This document shows positions 10,296 to 19,165 of a stretch of 64,000 bases of DNA, piece by piece. Both the position numbers and the translations under genes were made by a program. The DNA is from Streptomyces sp. SID13031 (lineage in GTDB: Bacteria; Actinomycetota; Actinomycetes; Propionibacteriales; Kribbellaceae), in assembly GCF_010548305.1 (NCBI RefSeq), contig NZ_JAAGLV010000001.1:744001-808000 (forward strand), in the 5' to 3' direction. Numbering within the stretch: the stretch's first letter is position 1; each line of letters opens with the position of its first letter. The notes below the pieces were generated by a model. The model had not been told where the DNA came from, did not search any database, and saw nothing but the letters and a program-made list of their open reading frames with translations.

Positions 10296-12013
10296 GGCGA
10301 TCCCTCCAGCTCTCGATAGGTGACCAGCACGGTGTCGATGGTCAGCGAGCCGGCCGCGGCGCAGGTGGCCCGCAGGATCACCGGTGCCGTCGTGGGAATC
10401 GGCGTACTCAAGGTCAGCCGCGCCCGCAGGTCAGCCGGTCCCGGGTCCACCTCCAGCGCGTCGGTCGTACTCACCACCTGCAAGGTCGTCGCCGCGATCA
10501 GGTGGTCGCGATCAGGCAGCCCGACCAGTCGCAACGCGGCCCGCAACGGCCCGACCGCCGGGATCTCGGTCAGCCCACCCGTCGACCCACCGGACAGCCG
10601 CCGGCGCAGCGGTCCACCCGGACCGACCGGATCGGCCGGCAAGCCGGCCGTCAGCATGCACTCGACCTCGCCGTACCCCGGCTGCAACTCCAGCCACGCC
10701 GCAACATGATGCTCGTCGGACAACTGCGGCGGCTCCACGGGCGGCTCGGGCGGCATGGTCACCGCCACTGGAGCCGCGAACGGCAACGTGTACCAACGCG
10801 CCAAGGCGTCGACCACCTGTACCGGGCTGAGCGTCCCGCCCTCGACGGGCTCACCCGGTCGGCCGTCTGGAGTAGCGGCCAGCAGTTGGCCAGTGACCTG
10901 ACCACCGTTGGTCCCATCGGCCGCCACCAAGTTCAGCCGAACCCCACTGATCGTCCCGAACCTCGACACCAGCGTCCGCGGCAGGCCGACGAGCAGACTC
11001 CGCCCGACCGCGAGCACGATCCGCGCCGCCGCGCTGATGACCGGCCCGGTCGCAGGCTGGACCCGCTCCGGCCCGAAGCTGCCTCGCACCACCAGCGACA
11101 CCTCGTGCACCGCCTGCGCGTTCGGAGGGGTGACCTCCACCTCGACGACCCCTTCCTCGACGAGGTCGAAGCTCCGGGCCAGGCCTTGCGGCGGGAACGG
11201 CTGCGCATACACCCGCAGTACGTCGATCTGTGGCGTCAAGCGCAATGCCCCTGGCGCACCTGCCCGCAACGCGACTCGTACGACGACGTCCGCGCCGGGG
11301 TCGGTCGAAGCCGCGACCGCTCGGGTGAAGGCTTCCCGGACCGCGTCCGTCCGGTCGACCAGATACCTGACGCCCGCGGCCGACTCCGGCTCGTTCGGCT
11401 CATCGAGCTCGGCCGGCGAACTGCCCTGCCGCTCGAACCACACCGTCCGCCCGTCGACCAGTACTTCGAGCGACGGCGGTACGACCGGCAGCACCACACC
11501 GGCGCTCGTGATCAGCGTGTCCGCGAGATCCTGGACCCCGTTGGGGTTCTTGGACTGCACGAGCAGCCGCTCGGTGGCGGTCTCGGCGAACTCCGGCGCC
11601 GAGGCCAGGAACCGCCACTCGGTCCCCGTCCAGCGCCACACCTCGTCGACCCCGGAAAGGAAGGTCGCGTTGCCGACCAGCCCGCCGATCGTCACCAGGC
11701 GGCCGAAGTCGACGGTGGCGGCGGACGCGACATCGGAGCCCAGCGGCGTACTCGGCCGGATGTCCGCGACCGTCGGCAACTCCGCGCTGACGACGGGTTC
11801 GGCGATCACCTCGAACAGCGCGGACTCGATCCGGGCGTCGGCCGGCAGCGGCAGGTCTAGCTCGACAAGCGAGCCGGCCGCCGTCGCCTGCGGCGGGATA
11901 AGGATCGTGTAGCTGCCAGGATGATGCGAGGTCGACACCTCGAGGACGCCGGCGTGCGAGCCGAACACGCCGGTGTTCCCGAGGGCGGCCAGCGCCTGGC
12001 CGGAGACCGCCAT
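10292..12013 (-). CDS. Tail-like operon protein of unknown function (about 573 aa)
   Basis: This protein has no family I recognise. It appears soluble and largely beta-rich, with several segments of about 100 residues that read like stacked Ig or carbohydrate-binding-type sandwiches (for example [20 protein letters not shown]), and it lacks a signal peptide or membrane segment. It lies between the 184-residue protein and the collagen-like protein. Its stop overlaps the next start by four bases. The ATG at 12013 overlaps the TGA of the upstream gene by one base; a GTG one codon earlier is the alternative start. By position it could connect the baseplate to the fibre, but this is inference only. 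Confidence 0.65.
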   Translation of the reverse strand: MAVSGQALAALGNTGVFGSHAGVLEVSTSHHPGSYTILIPPQATAAGSLVELDLPLPADARIESALFEVIAEPVVSAELPTVADIRPSTPLGSDVASAATVDFGRLVTIGGLVGNATFLSGVDEVWRWTGTEWRFLASAPEFAETATERLLVQSKNPNGVQDLADTLITSAGVVLPVVPPSLEVLVDGRTVWFERQGSSPAELDEPNEPESAAGVRYLVDRTDAVREAFTRAVAASTDPGADVVVRVALRAGAPGALRLTPQIDVLRVYAQPFPPQGLARSFDLVEEGVVEVEVTPPNAQAVHEVSLVVRGSFGPERVQPATGPVISAAARIVLAVGRSLLVGLPRTLVSRFGTISGVRLNLVAADGTNGGQVTGQLLAATPDGRPGEPVEGGTLSPVQVVDALARWYTLPFAAPVAVTMPPEPPVEPPQLSDEHHVAAWLELQPGYGEVECMLTAGLPADPVGPGGPLRRRLSGGSTGGLTEIPAVGPLRAALRLVGLPDRDHLIAATTLQVVSTTDALEVDPGPADLRARLTLSTPIPTTAPVILRATCAAAGSLTIDTVLVTYRELEGSP

Positions 12014-12567
12014 CACGGGTTGCCGAACGAGGTCAGCATCTTCAGCGTCTCGATCGACGCTTGGACGTCGCGGCCCGGAACGTCCTGTTCGATCGTGACG
12101 TCGCCGGACAGGAACAGATCCTTCAGCGCCTGCTCGTCGACGGCACTCAGCGGGCCTTCGGCCGCCCGGACCACGAGCCGCTGCGCTTGTGGCTTACCCC
12201 GGACCAGCCGGTTGAACGCATCGCTGATCGTCGTCTGGCGCAAGGACTCGTGAACGCCACGGACGATCCCCACCGGCAGCCGGTCGGGCCGGGCCAGCGT
12301 CAGGTCGACGACGGTGTCGAGCGGTACCGGCGTACCGGGCCGCACCGACTGGCCGACGATCCGGTAGAGGATGATCGGCTCGCCGATGACGATGTCGTTG
12401 AGGATGTCGGGGTCGATCTCGTGGACGGAGATCGGCACCCCGTTGCGGACGACGTTCGACTCGATCTGGCGCGCGCCGACCTCGATGAAGACGACTTCCT
12501 GGTTGGAGCGCAGCTTCGCCGCGGCCGCGGCCTTGGGCGCGGTGGGGAAGAGCGGGTTCTCTGTCAT
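12013..12567 (-). CDS. Small tail-like operon protein of unknown function (184 aa)
   Basis: This 184-residue soluble protein has an Ala/Lys-rich N-terminus followed by alternating beta and helix segments such as QEVVFIEVGARQIES and PIILYRIVGQSV. No signal peptide, membrane segment or known motif is visible. The ATG at 12567 has an AGGGAG ribosome site about nine bases upstream. The stop is coupled to the following gene. It sits in the accessory (distal) half of the operon after the PASTA protein, so it probably belongs to the particle or its assembly, without a specific role being visible. Confidence 0.6.
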   Translation of the reverse strand: MTENPLFPTAPKAAAAAKLRSNQEVVFIEVGARQIESNVVRNGVPISVHEIDPDILNDIVIGEPIILYRIVGQSVRPGTPVPLDTVVDLTLARPDRLPVGIVRGVHESLRQTTISDAFNRLVRGKPQAQRLVVRAAEGPLSAVDEQALKDLFLSGDVTIEQDVPGRDVQASIETLKMLTSFGNP

Positions 12568-12594
12568 CGTGATGGCTCCCTACTGCTCTGTGGC

Positions 12595-13350
12595 CTATTG
12601 GTCTGGCGCGGTCTCGCGGAAGGTGGTGCTGCCGACCCGCAGGCCGAGCTTGCCGAGCGCCTGCTGTGCTTCGGTGAGGGTGAGGCCGGCCAGGCTCGGC
12701 ATGGTGACCACCGGCTCGCGGCGCAGCGCCGAGGAGACGACCAGCCGGACCCGGCCAGTGCCACTCGGTACGACCGCCTCAGCAGCGGGCAACTGCGCGA
12801 GTACCGGCGCATCGACGTACTCGGCGGGTACTGCGACCCGCGAGATCTCCCGGCCGGTCGTGTCGAGCACCAGGTCGGCATCGATGCCGAGACCCCGTAG
12901 CTTGTCGAGAGCGCCGCGCAGACCCAGTCCGAACAGGTCCGGGGTCTGTACGCCGTCAACGGTCAGCGTCACCGCTAGTGGTTCGACCCGTGGGATCGTC
13001 ACCTCGCGGACCTCCGCGGTGAACCCAGGCGCCTGCACATGGACCCGCCAGGTGCCGTCGGTCAGCCCGCCCAGCAGGTGCGCAGTACGGGTACCGAAAG
13101 GAGGCAGCGCGCGTACTGCGTGGCCTTCGCCGAGTGGCTCGGCCAGTACGTCCGCAGCGGGAAGGGGCTCGGTGGTGGCACTGGCCCCGGTGCCGACTGA
13201 CCTGGTGACGGCAACGTCGAGCGTTTCCCCGCCGAGCGCGATCACCGCGTCGTACAGCGCGGTCAGGCCGCTGACGATCGCGTTCCAGCCCTGCGCGGTG
13301 ACAGGTTCCCCGGCTATGACATTGGCCAGGCTCGGTGTGGTGAGCGTCAT
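12595..13350 (-). CDS. Tail-like operon protein with two C-terminal PASTA-like domains
   Basis: This protein is about 251 residues long. The N-terminal segment (1-60) is helical, a middle segment of about 70-130 resembles a carboxypeptidase-regulatory-like beta sandwich, and the C-terminal 120 residues hold two PASTA-like units. The last unit reads MPSLAGLTLTEAQQALGKLG and the first has TPDLFGLGLRGALDKL. PASTA domains in known proteins bind peptidoglycan or muropeptides, typically at the cell surface. The ATG at 13350 is preceded by AGGAG and lies just after the stop of the upstream gene, so it is preferred over an upstream in-frame start overlapping that gene. A cell-wall-contacting baseplate or fibre role is plausible but inferred. 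Confidence 0.7.
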   Translation of the reverse strand: MTLTTPSLANVIAGEPVTAQGWNAIVSGLTALYDAVIALGGETLDVAVTRSVGTGASATTEPLPAADVLAEPLGEGHAVRALPPFGTRTAHLLGGLTDGTWRVHVQAPGFTAEVREVTIPRVEPLAVTLTVDGVQTPDLFGLGLRGALDKLRGLGIDADLVLDTTGREISRVAVPAEYVDAPVLAQLPAAEAVVPSGTGRVRLVVSSALRREPVVTMPSLAGLTLTEAQQALGKLGLRVGSTTFRETAPDQ

Positions 13351-13361
13351 CGGTATGTCTC

Positions 13362-14921
13362 CTAGGGCTCGGGCTGTGGTGTTCCGTCGGGCCACAACTG
13401 GGTTCCGGCGAGTACGACGCCCAGGGGGTCGTCCGCGCCGGTACGGACAACTCCTTCGCCCAGCGCCCAGCGCGGGTCGGCGTACTCGACTCGTACGTCG
13501 ACCCCGGACGCCCGGTGCCGGTCCAGCAGCCGGGTGAGTGGTTGGCGCAGCAGAGTCCCGTTGTCGTCGTCAGCTGCGGAGAAGCGTTGCGGCAGCAGGA
13601 CCCGGACCGCGAACGGCTCACGCTCCTCCCAGGCGAAGCCGAGCAGCATGGCCGGCTGTACTTCGGACGCGGTGGCTGCAGCAAAGACCGAAGCGTCGAA
13701 CCGCCCAGCCACGGTTCGCGGTACAGAGGGCTCTCCGGCAGCGCCGCCACTACGGGCTACTCGGATTAGTGCGGTCCACCGGCTCTCACCGCGAGGCAGT
13801 TGCAGAGGGCCTACGGATGCGGCGCCGTGTGGCAGCGGCGGCGACTCGTCGAAGGCCCCGGCTACCGGTGCGGCGACGGCGAAGAGGCTTGCCTGGCCTG
13901 GTGGTCCGGCGCTGGCGGTCTCGGTCGGCACAGTGCCGTCCTCGGCGGTGAAGACGAAGTCCTCGCCGGGCAGTGCGTTGTCCTTGTCGGCGAACACTCC
14001 GCCGGTGAAGGTCCAGCTGGAACCGGTGACGTCGCTGCCGTCGAGCGTGACCTGGCCGCTGGCGGTGAACGCGAGCTCGGCGCCGTCGGGTACGTCCCCT
14101 TCGTAGACCAGACCGCGCCCGGTGCCGAGGTGGACCACCATCGGCCGGACCGTGCGGTTACCCAGGCCGAGGACCCGGATCGTGACGTCCACGTCCTCCA
14201 GGCCACCGCGAAGGATGCGGGTCCGCTGGCCGTGGGACTTGGGAGTCGGCTCGATGTCGGCCCGGCGGACCGGGTTCTCTTCCAGGGCGAGTACATCGGG
14301 CAGGGGCGTCAGGTCTGGCGAGGGAGGAGCGCCCTCGACCAGTGGCGGGATCAGCCGGAGCTGTTCGAGTGCTCGGGCCAAGTGCCAGTAGCCACTCGGC
14401 ACATGCTGGACGGCAGTCACCTTCAGTCCCAGGTAGGCGGCAGTAGCGAGCAGTAGCGCGGTCGGCGTGGTGTTGCCGGTCCGGTGGGCACCGATAGCCC
14501 CGAGCACTGTCCCGCGTCGCAGACGCACTCGGACCCCGTACTGCGAGGCAACTGCCAACGCGGCGGCCAGATCCGCCTCGGCCAGTTCACCCAGCACCGC
14601 TGCCGGTACGCCGAGCAGCCCTGCGAGCGCCTCGACATCCAGCGGTGTGGTGGCGGCCGCGTCCCGGAGTACAAGGGCGCGGTTGTCCAACGGCACCAGC
14701 GCTGTGTCGCCGAGCCGATGGAGACTGGCCAAGGCCAGCAGGTCGCGCACGGTGGGTGCTTCGCTGATCCGGCGGGAGGCCCGCACTGTCTGTATCTGCT
14801 GGGTCAGTACGTCGAGGTCGGCGACCAGGCCGGTGACCACTGCGCCGAAGCGCTTGCCCGGGTCGGTCGCTGCCAGATGCAGCGGGAACCGGTCGAGTAC
14901 AGCCGTAGGCCGCTGGCTCAT
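13362..14921 (-). CDS. Phage tail protein in gpI / Afp12-like position
   Basis: This 519-residue soluble protein follows the gpJ-type baseplate gene, the place normally taken by gpI or Afp12-like tail proteins that link baseplate and fibres. Its N-terminal 180 residues are helical (for example LASLHRLGDTALVPLDNRAL) and the rest is beta-rich with many short strands and acidic loops. Its start overlaps the gpJ stop by four bases (ATGA), consistent with co-translation. It lacks a signal peptide. The family assignment rests on gene order plus general composition, not on a diagnostic motif, so it should be treated as a baseplate or tail-fibre-connector candidate. Confidence 0.6.
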   Translation of the reverse strand: MSQRPTAVLDRFPLHLAATDPGKRFGAVVTGLVADLDVLTQQIQTVRASRRISEAPTVRDLLALASLHRLGDTALVPLDNRALVLRDAAATTPLDVEALAGLLGVPAAVLGELAEADLAAALAVASQYGVRVRLRRGTVLGAIGAHRTGNTTPTALLLATAAYLGLKVTAVQHVPSGYWHLARALEQLRLIPPLVEGAPPSPDLTPLPDVLALEENPVRRADIEPTPKSHGQRTRILRGGLEDVDVTIRVLGLGNRTVRPMVVHLGTGRGLVYEGDVPDGAELAFTASGQVTLDGSDVTGSSWTFTGGVFADKDNALPGEDFVFTAEDGTVPTETASAGPPGQASLFAVAAPVAGAFDESPPLPHGAASVGPLQLPRGESRWTALIRVARSGGAAGEPSVPRTVAGRFDASVFAAATASEVQPAMLLGFAWEEREPFAVRVLLPQRFSAADDDNGTLLRQPLTRLLDRHRASGVDVRVEYADPRWALGEGVVRTGADDPLGVVLAGTQLWPDGTPQPEP

Positions 14922-16735
14922 GTCCCCACCTGCGTCTCTGTCACGAGGACGCTGCGCACCCAGACCTGCTGCGCCGGGCCGAGTGGCACAGTCACGTTGG
15001 ATGCCGTCACCCGCACGCCTTCGTCGATCAGCTCGACCCGGTAGGACAGCTCCTCCACGGCGTAGTCGGCCGTCGGGTCCAGCATCCCGAGCAGAGCGGC
15101 CGGGGTGAGGACTGGTGGCGTCAGTGCGAGGGCCTCCACCAGGCGCCGTTCGATGTCCGCCCTGGCGGCACCGAGAGTGGCCTCGGCCTCGCCGGACGCG
15201 GCCAGCCCCCGGCGTTCGATCACGACGGTCAGGTCGAGGACGACCCGCTCACCGCGCAGCGTGACACCGAGGTCGCCGCGCTCCAGGCGGGCACGCGCGC
15301 CCGGGATCGGTGGCCGGACGTTGTACCGCTTCAGCGGTTCGCCGGCCGGCCGGTCCTTCGGCCCGATCTCGATCACCGCGTCGAGCACCCCGCTGACCGC
15401 CATCACCGCGTGGACCAACCGGTTGTAGATCACCGGCTCGCCGACCCCGAGCGCATCGACCGCGGCGATCAGGGTGTCCGCGCTGGCGTCCTGCAGCCGG
15501 CGGCGCTGCTCGTCGGTCAGCCCGGTGTCGCCCGGCGTCACCGTCAGCCTCGCCTCCAGCGGCATGAACACCCCGTCGAGAGCGACCCCGGAAGTAGGGC
15601 CGTCGCCGCCACCGCCGGTGTTCTCCGCCAACGTCGGTGCGGCCGCCGTCGGTACCAGCAGGTTGTCGTCGATCCGCACCCCTGCAGGCCGTGCCTCGTC
15701 GAGAGCAGCACGGGCCAGTACGGCGGCGGCCGGCGTCAGCTCGGTCGCCACGGTGACCTTGACGACGCCCGGGAAGGCCAGGTGGTCCTCCTCGACGAGC
15801 ACGTCCTGCTCACGGATGCCCTCGACCGTCATCAACGCGCCGACCAGTGCGTCGCGGGTGCCACGGCCGGAACGGGCCAGCGAGAACTGCACGCGGGACC
15901 GCAGGTCCACGTCGGTCTCGGCTCCACCGCGGAACGCCATCGGCTCGGGGTTGAGTACCGCCTCGATGCCGAGGATCGGCCGGTGCAGGATGGTGAGAGT
16001 CCGCGCGGCGGCGACGCCCGCCGTACCGGCCGTCAGGGCACGAACCGGCGCCTGGGCGCTGACCGTTCCGCGCCGAAGGGTGACCGTCGCGGTGGTCTCG
16101 ACCGTGGCGGCGATCGGGGCATCGGCCGAGGTCGAGATCAGCGTCCCGGCGACCACCGTCACATCGGCCGGCGCCGGCGTCGAGCGAGCCAGCACCACCT
16201 CGCCCGCGGCATGGGTGACGCCTCGGCGCTCGACCCCCACCAAGGACGCCAGTTGGTCGAGGTCGCGACCGCCGGCGGTCGCGACGAACGAGCCTGCGTA
16301 GACGCCGTCGAGCTGGTGTGAGATCACGGCCAGCTCGAGCGCGAACGCCTCGGCCAGGGTCCGGGTGATGCTGCCCGGGTTCCGGTCGGTCAGTACCGGT
16401 GGCTGTCCACCGGGACGCCGGTCGAAGCCGGCCCAGACGTCGGTGCCCAGGTCCGGAACGGTTGCTCCGGGCAACGGTTCACCAGGCGTGGAGTGGTTCC
16501 ACAGCAACGCGCCCTCGGCGCTGAAGGTGAAGTCGCGGCCGAGCACGAACGTGGTGAAGAGCCCGGCCGCCAGGCCGATGACGCGCAACGTCTCCGGCAG
16601 CACCCGTTCGTGTCCGGGGATCTGGAACGGCAGTTCGTCCTCGACGTAGTGGAACCGCAACCGGCTGGTGCCGCCGGTCAGGTTGGCGATCAGGTCGGCG
16701 GCGAAGACGCCGTACGGCTCCGCGGCGAAGCTCAT
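14918..16735 (-). CDS. Baseplate assembly protein J-like (gpJ/gp47/Afp11)
   Basis: This protein is about 605 residues long and forms the baseplate wedge in contractile tails. Family features include the N-terminal domain with ITRTLAEAFALELAVISHQLD, the sector VGVERRGVTHAAGEVVLARS, the GTLISTSADAPIAATVETTA strand segment and GGAETDVDLRSRVQF, all typical of the Baseplate_J family. A C-terminal extension repeats similar folds. The ATG at 16735 overlaps the upstream gp25 stop by four bases, which fixes the start; a longer frame exists upstream but overlaps gp25. Its partners in the complex are expected to be the gp25-like and gpI-like neighbours. Confidence 0.9.
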   Translation of the reverse strand: MSFAAEPYGVFAADLIANLTGGTSRLRFHYVEDELPFQIPGHERVLPETLRVIGLAAGLFTTFVLGRDFTFSAEGALLWNHSTPGEPLPGATVPDLGTDVWAGFDRRPGGQPPVLTDRNPGSITRTLAEAFALELAVISHQLDGVYAGSFVATAGGRDLDQLASLVGVERRGVTHAAGEVVLARSTPAPADVTVVAGTLISTSADAPIAATVETTATVTLRRGTVSAQAPVRALTAGTAGVAAARTLTILHRPILGIEAVLNPEPMAFRGGAETDVDLRSRVQFSLARSGRGTRDALVGALMTVEGIREQDVLVEEDHLAFPGVVKVTVATELTPAAAVLARAALDEARPAGVRIDDNLLVPTAAAPTLAENTGGGGDGPTSGVALDGVFMPLEARLTVTPGDTGLTDEQRRRLQDASADTLIAAVDALGVGEPVIYNRLVHAVMAVSGVLDAVIEIGPKDRPAGEPLKRYNVRPPIPGARARLERGDLGVTLRGERVVLDLTVVIERRGLAASGEAEATLGAARADIERRLVEALALTPPVLTPAALLGMLDPTADYAVEELSYRVELIDEGVRVTASNVTVPLGPAQQVWVRSVLVTETQVGT

Positions 16736-17229
16736 GTCGCCGTCTCCAGGTCGAACGGGACGACGAGGTTCAGCGGGTCGTCGAGGTCGATCAGCCGGAC
16801 GGTCAGCTCGATCCGGACGATGTCGCGGCGGCGGGCTTCGGTGCGCACGTCGCAACGCTCGACCTTCGCGATCCTCGGTTCGCGGCGCAGGGCCTGGAGG
16901 ATGTAGAGCTTGACCAGATTGCGGGTGCGCTCGGTGTTGGGTTCGCCGATCAGCTCGTGATGCCTGCTGCCGTACTCGGGGTGGCCGAGCGGCGCGAGCT
17001 CGCCCTCGCGCGTCATCAGCCGGTTCACCAGCAGCTGTACGGCCTGGCCGACCTCTTCGGCGACAGCGAGATCGGTCACCGTCTGGCCGTGGCCGGGCCG
17101 CTTGTCGGTGGCGAGGTCGGCATCGACGAAAGACCCGGCGGTACCGGCCCAGAACAACCCGAGGTCCCGGCCGAGCCGCCGCCAGAGCAGCTCGATCTCG
17201 GCGGCGGTCCGGCGTGGTGCCGCGGTCAT
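16732..17229 (-). CDS. gp25/GPW-like baseplate wedge protein
   Basis: This 165-residue protein matches the gp25 (T4) / GpW lysozyme-like fold family of contractile tails in size and gene order. It has the typical stretch AVQLLVNRLMTREGELAPLG followed by HPEYGSR and then NTERTRNLVKLYILQAL, which is the conserved core of this family. The protein initiates sheath assembly on the baseplate in known systems. The ATG at 17229 overlaps the stop of the PAAR-like gene by four bases. The next gene starts at the ATGA of this gene, so the spike, wedge and baseplate proteins are translationally coupled. Confidence 0.9.
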   Translation of the reverse strand: MTAAPRRTAAEIELLWRRLGRDLGLFWAGTAGSFVDADLATDKRPGHGQTVTDLAVAEEVGQAVQLLVNRLMTREGELAPLGHPEYGSRHHELIGEPNTERTRNLVKLYILQALRREPRIAKVERCDVRTEARRRDIVRIELTVRLIDLDDPLNLVVPFDLETAT

Positions 17230-17561
17230 GGCGCGTTCCCGTCGCTGACGAACGGCGCGGCGGGTGGGCCGAGCACGGTCAGAATCCCTGGCCCGCTGGG
17301 GATCCGGTCGCCCACCCGTACCAGCGCCTGACCGCCGATGGTGACGCCGGTCGAGGCGCCGGGCTGGCCGATCGGCAGCACGTACGGCACGCCGCTGACG
17401 GAGTTGACCAGTGTGCAGAGTGACCCCGTCACCGCGAGCGGCATGCCTCCGGCCGTGGCGATCACCTGCAGGACGGCGGTGATCACGCCACTGTCCGGCG
17501 GCCCGGCGGCTCCGGGCGAGAGCATCACCGAGCACCCGACGGTCACGGGCGGGCCGGACAT
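17226..17561 (-). CDS. PAAR-like spike tip protein
   Basis: This 111-residue protein is Gly/Pro/Val-rich and has the pattern of PAAR-repeat-like tips: GGMPLAVTGSLCTLVNSVSG, then GGQALVRVGDRIPSGPGI. In known contractile systems such proteins cap the gpV/VgrG spike and sharpen it for puncturing. It sits directly after the spike gene, three bases downstream of its stop, and overlaps the gp25 start. The PAAR motif itself is not complete in the sense of canonical His/Cys zinc ligands, with only one Cys seen, so metal binding is uncertain. No C-terminal toxin extension is present. Confidence 0.75.
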   Translation of the reverse strand: MSGPPVTVGCSVMLSPGAAGPPDSGVITAVLQVIATAGGMPLAVTGSLCTLVNSVSGVPYVLPIGQPGASTGVTIGGQALVRVGDRIPSGPGILTVLGPPAAPFVSDGNAP

Positions 17562-17564
17562 CGC

Positions 17565-18209
17565 TCAGCCCGCCGAGAAGCTGGTCGTGCCGGCGATGGT
17601 CGTGGTGCCACCCTTCAACGTCGCCGAACCGGAGCCCTCGACGGTGACGCTGGCTCCCTTCAGCGTGGCGGTCGACGAGGCCTCCAGGGTCAGTGCTCCG
17701 TTGGCTTTGATGGTCACATCCGCGGCGGCCTCCAGGGTGATCGCGCCGTCGGTCTCGACCGTCACCTTGGTGGAACCCATGGCGATCTCCAGGGAGTCGT
17801 CGGTGACGGTCAGCGTGCTGCCGTTGGGAAGGCGCAGTTCGAGCCGCTTGGAGCCACCCGAGTCCGGTACCTCGTAGACCACCTCGTCCGGCTTGGCATC
17901 CGGCGGGGGAGTCCCGGCCGCGTGCAGGGTGCCCAGCAGTACTGCGCCGTTGACGTCACCGTCGATGAACCCGAGGACCACGAGATCGCCCTGTCGCGGC
18001 ACGGCCGACAACCCGGGCCGGGCGACGGCGACCGGGACGTCCTGCAGGACCAGACCCGAGCCGTGCAGCCGGACGTCACACTCGAGGTGATGCTCGCCTG
18101 ATCCGCCGTCGTTGGTTCGCGCCGCGTCTACGACGCCCAGCGCGACTCCGCGGTGCGCGGCGAGCTCGCGGCGAGCCACCTCCGTCATCAGCGGGATGAG
18201 GCCGGTCAT
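17565..18209 (-). CDS. Baseplate spike protein, gpV/VgrG-beta-helix type
   Basis: This protein is about 214 residues long. The first half has an OB-fold-like region with VPRQGDLVVLGFIDGDVNGAVLLGTLH, which is typical of gpV/phage baseplate assembly V proteins. The second half is a regular beta-helix repeat of six- to eight-residue strands (for example DGAITLEAAADVTIKANGALTL). Such helices form the membrane-piercing needle. The ATG at 18209 overlaps the hub gene stop by four bases; an earlier in-frame ATG would extend into the hub gene. It pairs with the hub at 18206-19165 and the tip at 17226-17561. Confidence 0.9.
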   Translation of the reverse strand: MTGLIPLMTEVARRELAAHRGVALGVVDAARTNDGGSGEHHLECDVRLHGSGLVLQDVPVAVARPGLSAVPRQGDLVVLGFIDGDVNGAVLLGTLHAAGTPPPDAKPDEVVYEVPDSGGSKRLELRLPNGSTLTVTDDSLEIAMGSTKVTVETDGAITLEAAADVTIKANGALTLEASSTATLKGASVTVEGSGSATLKGGTTTIAGTTSFSAG

Positions 18210-19165
18210 GAGTCCCCCTCGAGCAACAGGTCGCACACGTAGCCGGTGGCGGGATCCACGGAGTGCCTGACCCGCAGTACTCGGTAGCTTTCGCCGCGGG
18301 CCTGGATCGTGGTGCCGGCCCGTAGGTCTGGCCGGCCGGGGACGCGAATGCGCGCACGCCGGGCGCCCCGGGAGGCGTCGGCAGCAGCCGCATCGGTACC
18401 GGCGCTGGCTGCCTCACGGGTCCGCAGCGCTACGTCCACCACCTCGACGTTGCTGCCACTGTCGGGTTTGGCCTCCAGCTGGTACCAGTACTGCGCTCCT
18501 GCCGGGCTCACCCGCGGCAAGGCGGTTCGTGCCTGCCTCGGTCCAGCTCGGAACGACAGCAGCTCGGCACCCTCGCGCAGCTCGTCGGTGAATGCCGCGG
18601 GCAACCCGACCCCGGCCACTGGAGTGAACGACACCTTGCCATCGGGTGTGCTGGTGATCTGGTGGCCCGTACGCCGAGCTAGGTCGTGCAGCGCTGACCA
18701 GATGCTGCGGCGCGGGTCTACGTGCAGGGCAGGCAGCGAGAGCGTTGCGTTCACATCACCCGCATCCACCTCGCCATCGCTCAGCAGATCCCGTACTACC
18801 TGCCCGAGCGTCGTCTGCCGCCACGACCGCCCTGCGTGGGTCAACGACAACTTGCGGCTGGCGGCGAAGGCGGTGAGCACGCACCCGCCCCCGATCGCGT
18901 CCACACCGTTGACCTCGGCCTTCAGGACGTCCGCGGGGTCAGCCGAGTCGTTGCTAAGAGCAACTGTTATCGCGTCGCCAGGGACGGCGCCGGCGAGCTT
19001 CGAGCCGGCCCACAAGACGAGCTCCACCCGGTCGTGCGCCTCGTCCACCGACAACTCCACCCGCAACCGCCGCACCGCACCTTCCGCCAGGCCGAGCGCT
19101 CCACCGACCGGCGCACCGATCCCGCCGCTCAGCCCCAACTTCGCCACCGGCCGCCCGATGCTCAT
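18206..19165 (-). CDS. Phage late control protein D-like baseplate hub
   Basis: This 319-residue protein is related to gpD / gp27-like baseplate hubs. The signature of the family is seen as TLGQVVRDLLSDGEVDAG followed by RSIWSALHDLARRTGHQI, and a C-terminal RARIRVPGRPDLRAGTTIQA strand pattern before VSYRVLRV-type ending. In known systems the hub anchors the spike and the tube tip. The start overlaps the upstream disordered protein gene by four bases. Hub and spike are separate polypeptides here, as in Mu/P2-like and eCIS particles, rather than fused as in VgrG. Confidence 0.85.
   Translation of the reverse strand: MSIGRPVAKLGLSGGIGAPVGGALGLAEGAVRRLRVELSVDEAHDRVELVLWAGSKLAGAVPGDAITVALSNDSADPADVLKAEVNGVDAIGGGCVLTAFAASRKLSLTHAGRSWRQTTLGQVVRDLLSDGEVDAGDVNATLSLPALHVDPRRSIWSALHDLARRTGHQITSTPDGKVSFTPVAGVGLPAAFTDELREGAELLSFRAGPRQARTALPRVSPAGAQYWYQLEAKPDSGSNVEVVDVALRTREAASAGTDAAAADASRGARRARIRVPGRPDLRAGTTIQARGESYRVLRVRHSVDPATGYVCDLLLEGDS

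Noticed and set aside
10502..11860. 452-residue plus-strand frame
   Set aside because: It is antisense to the unknown tail-like operon protein and is rich in Arg, Gln and Pro without any motif.
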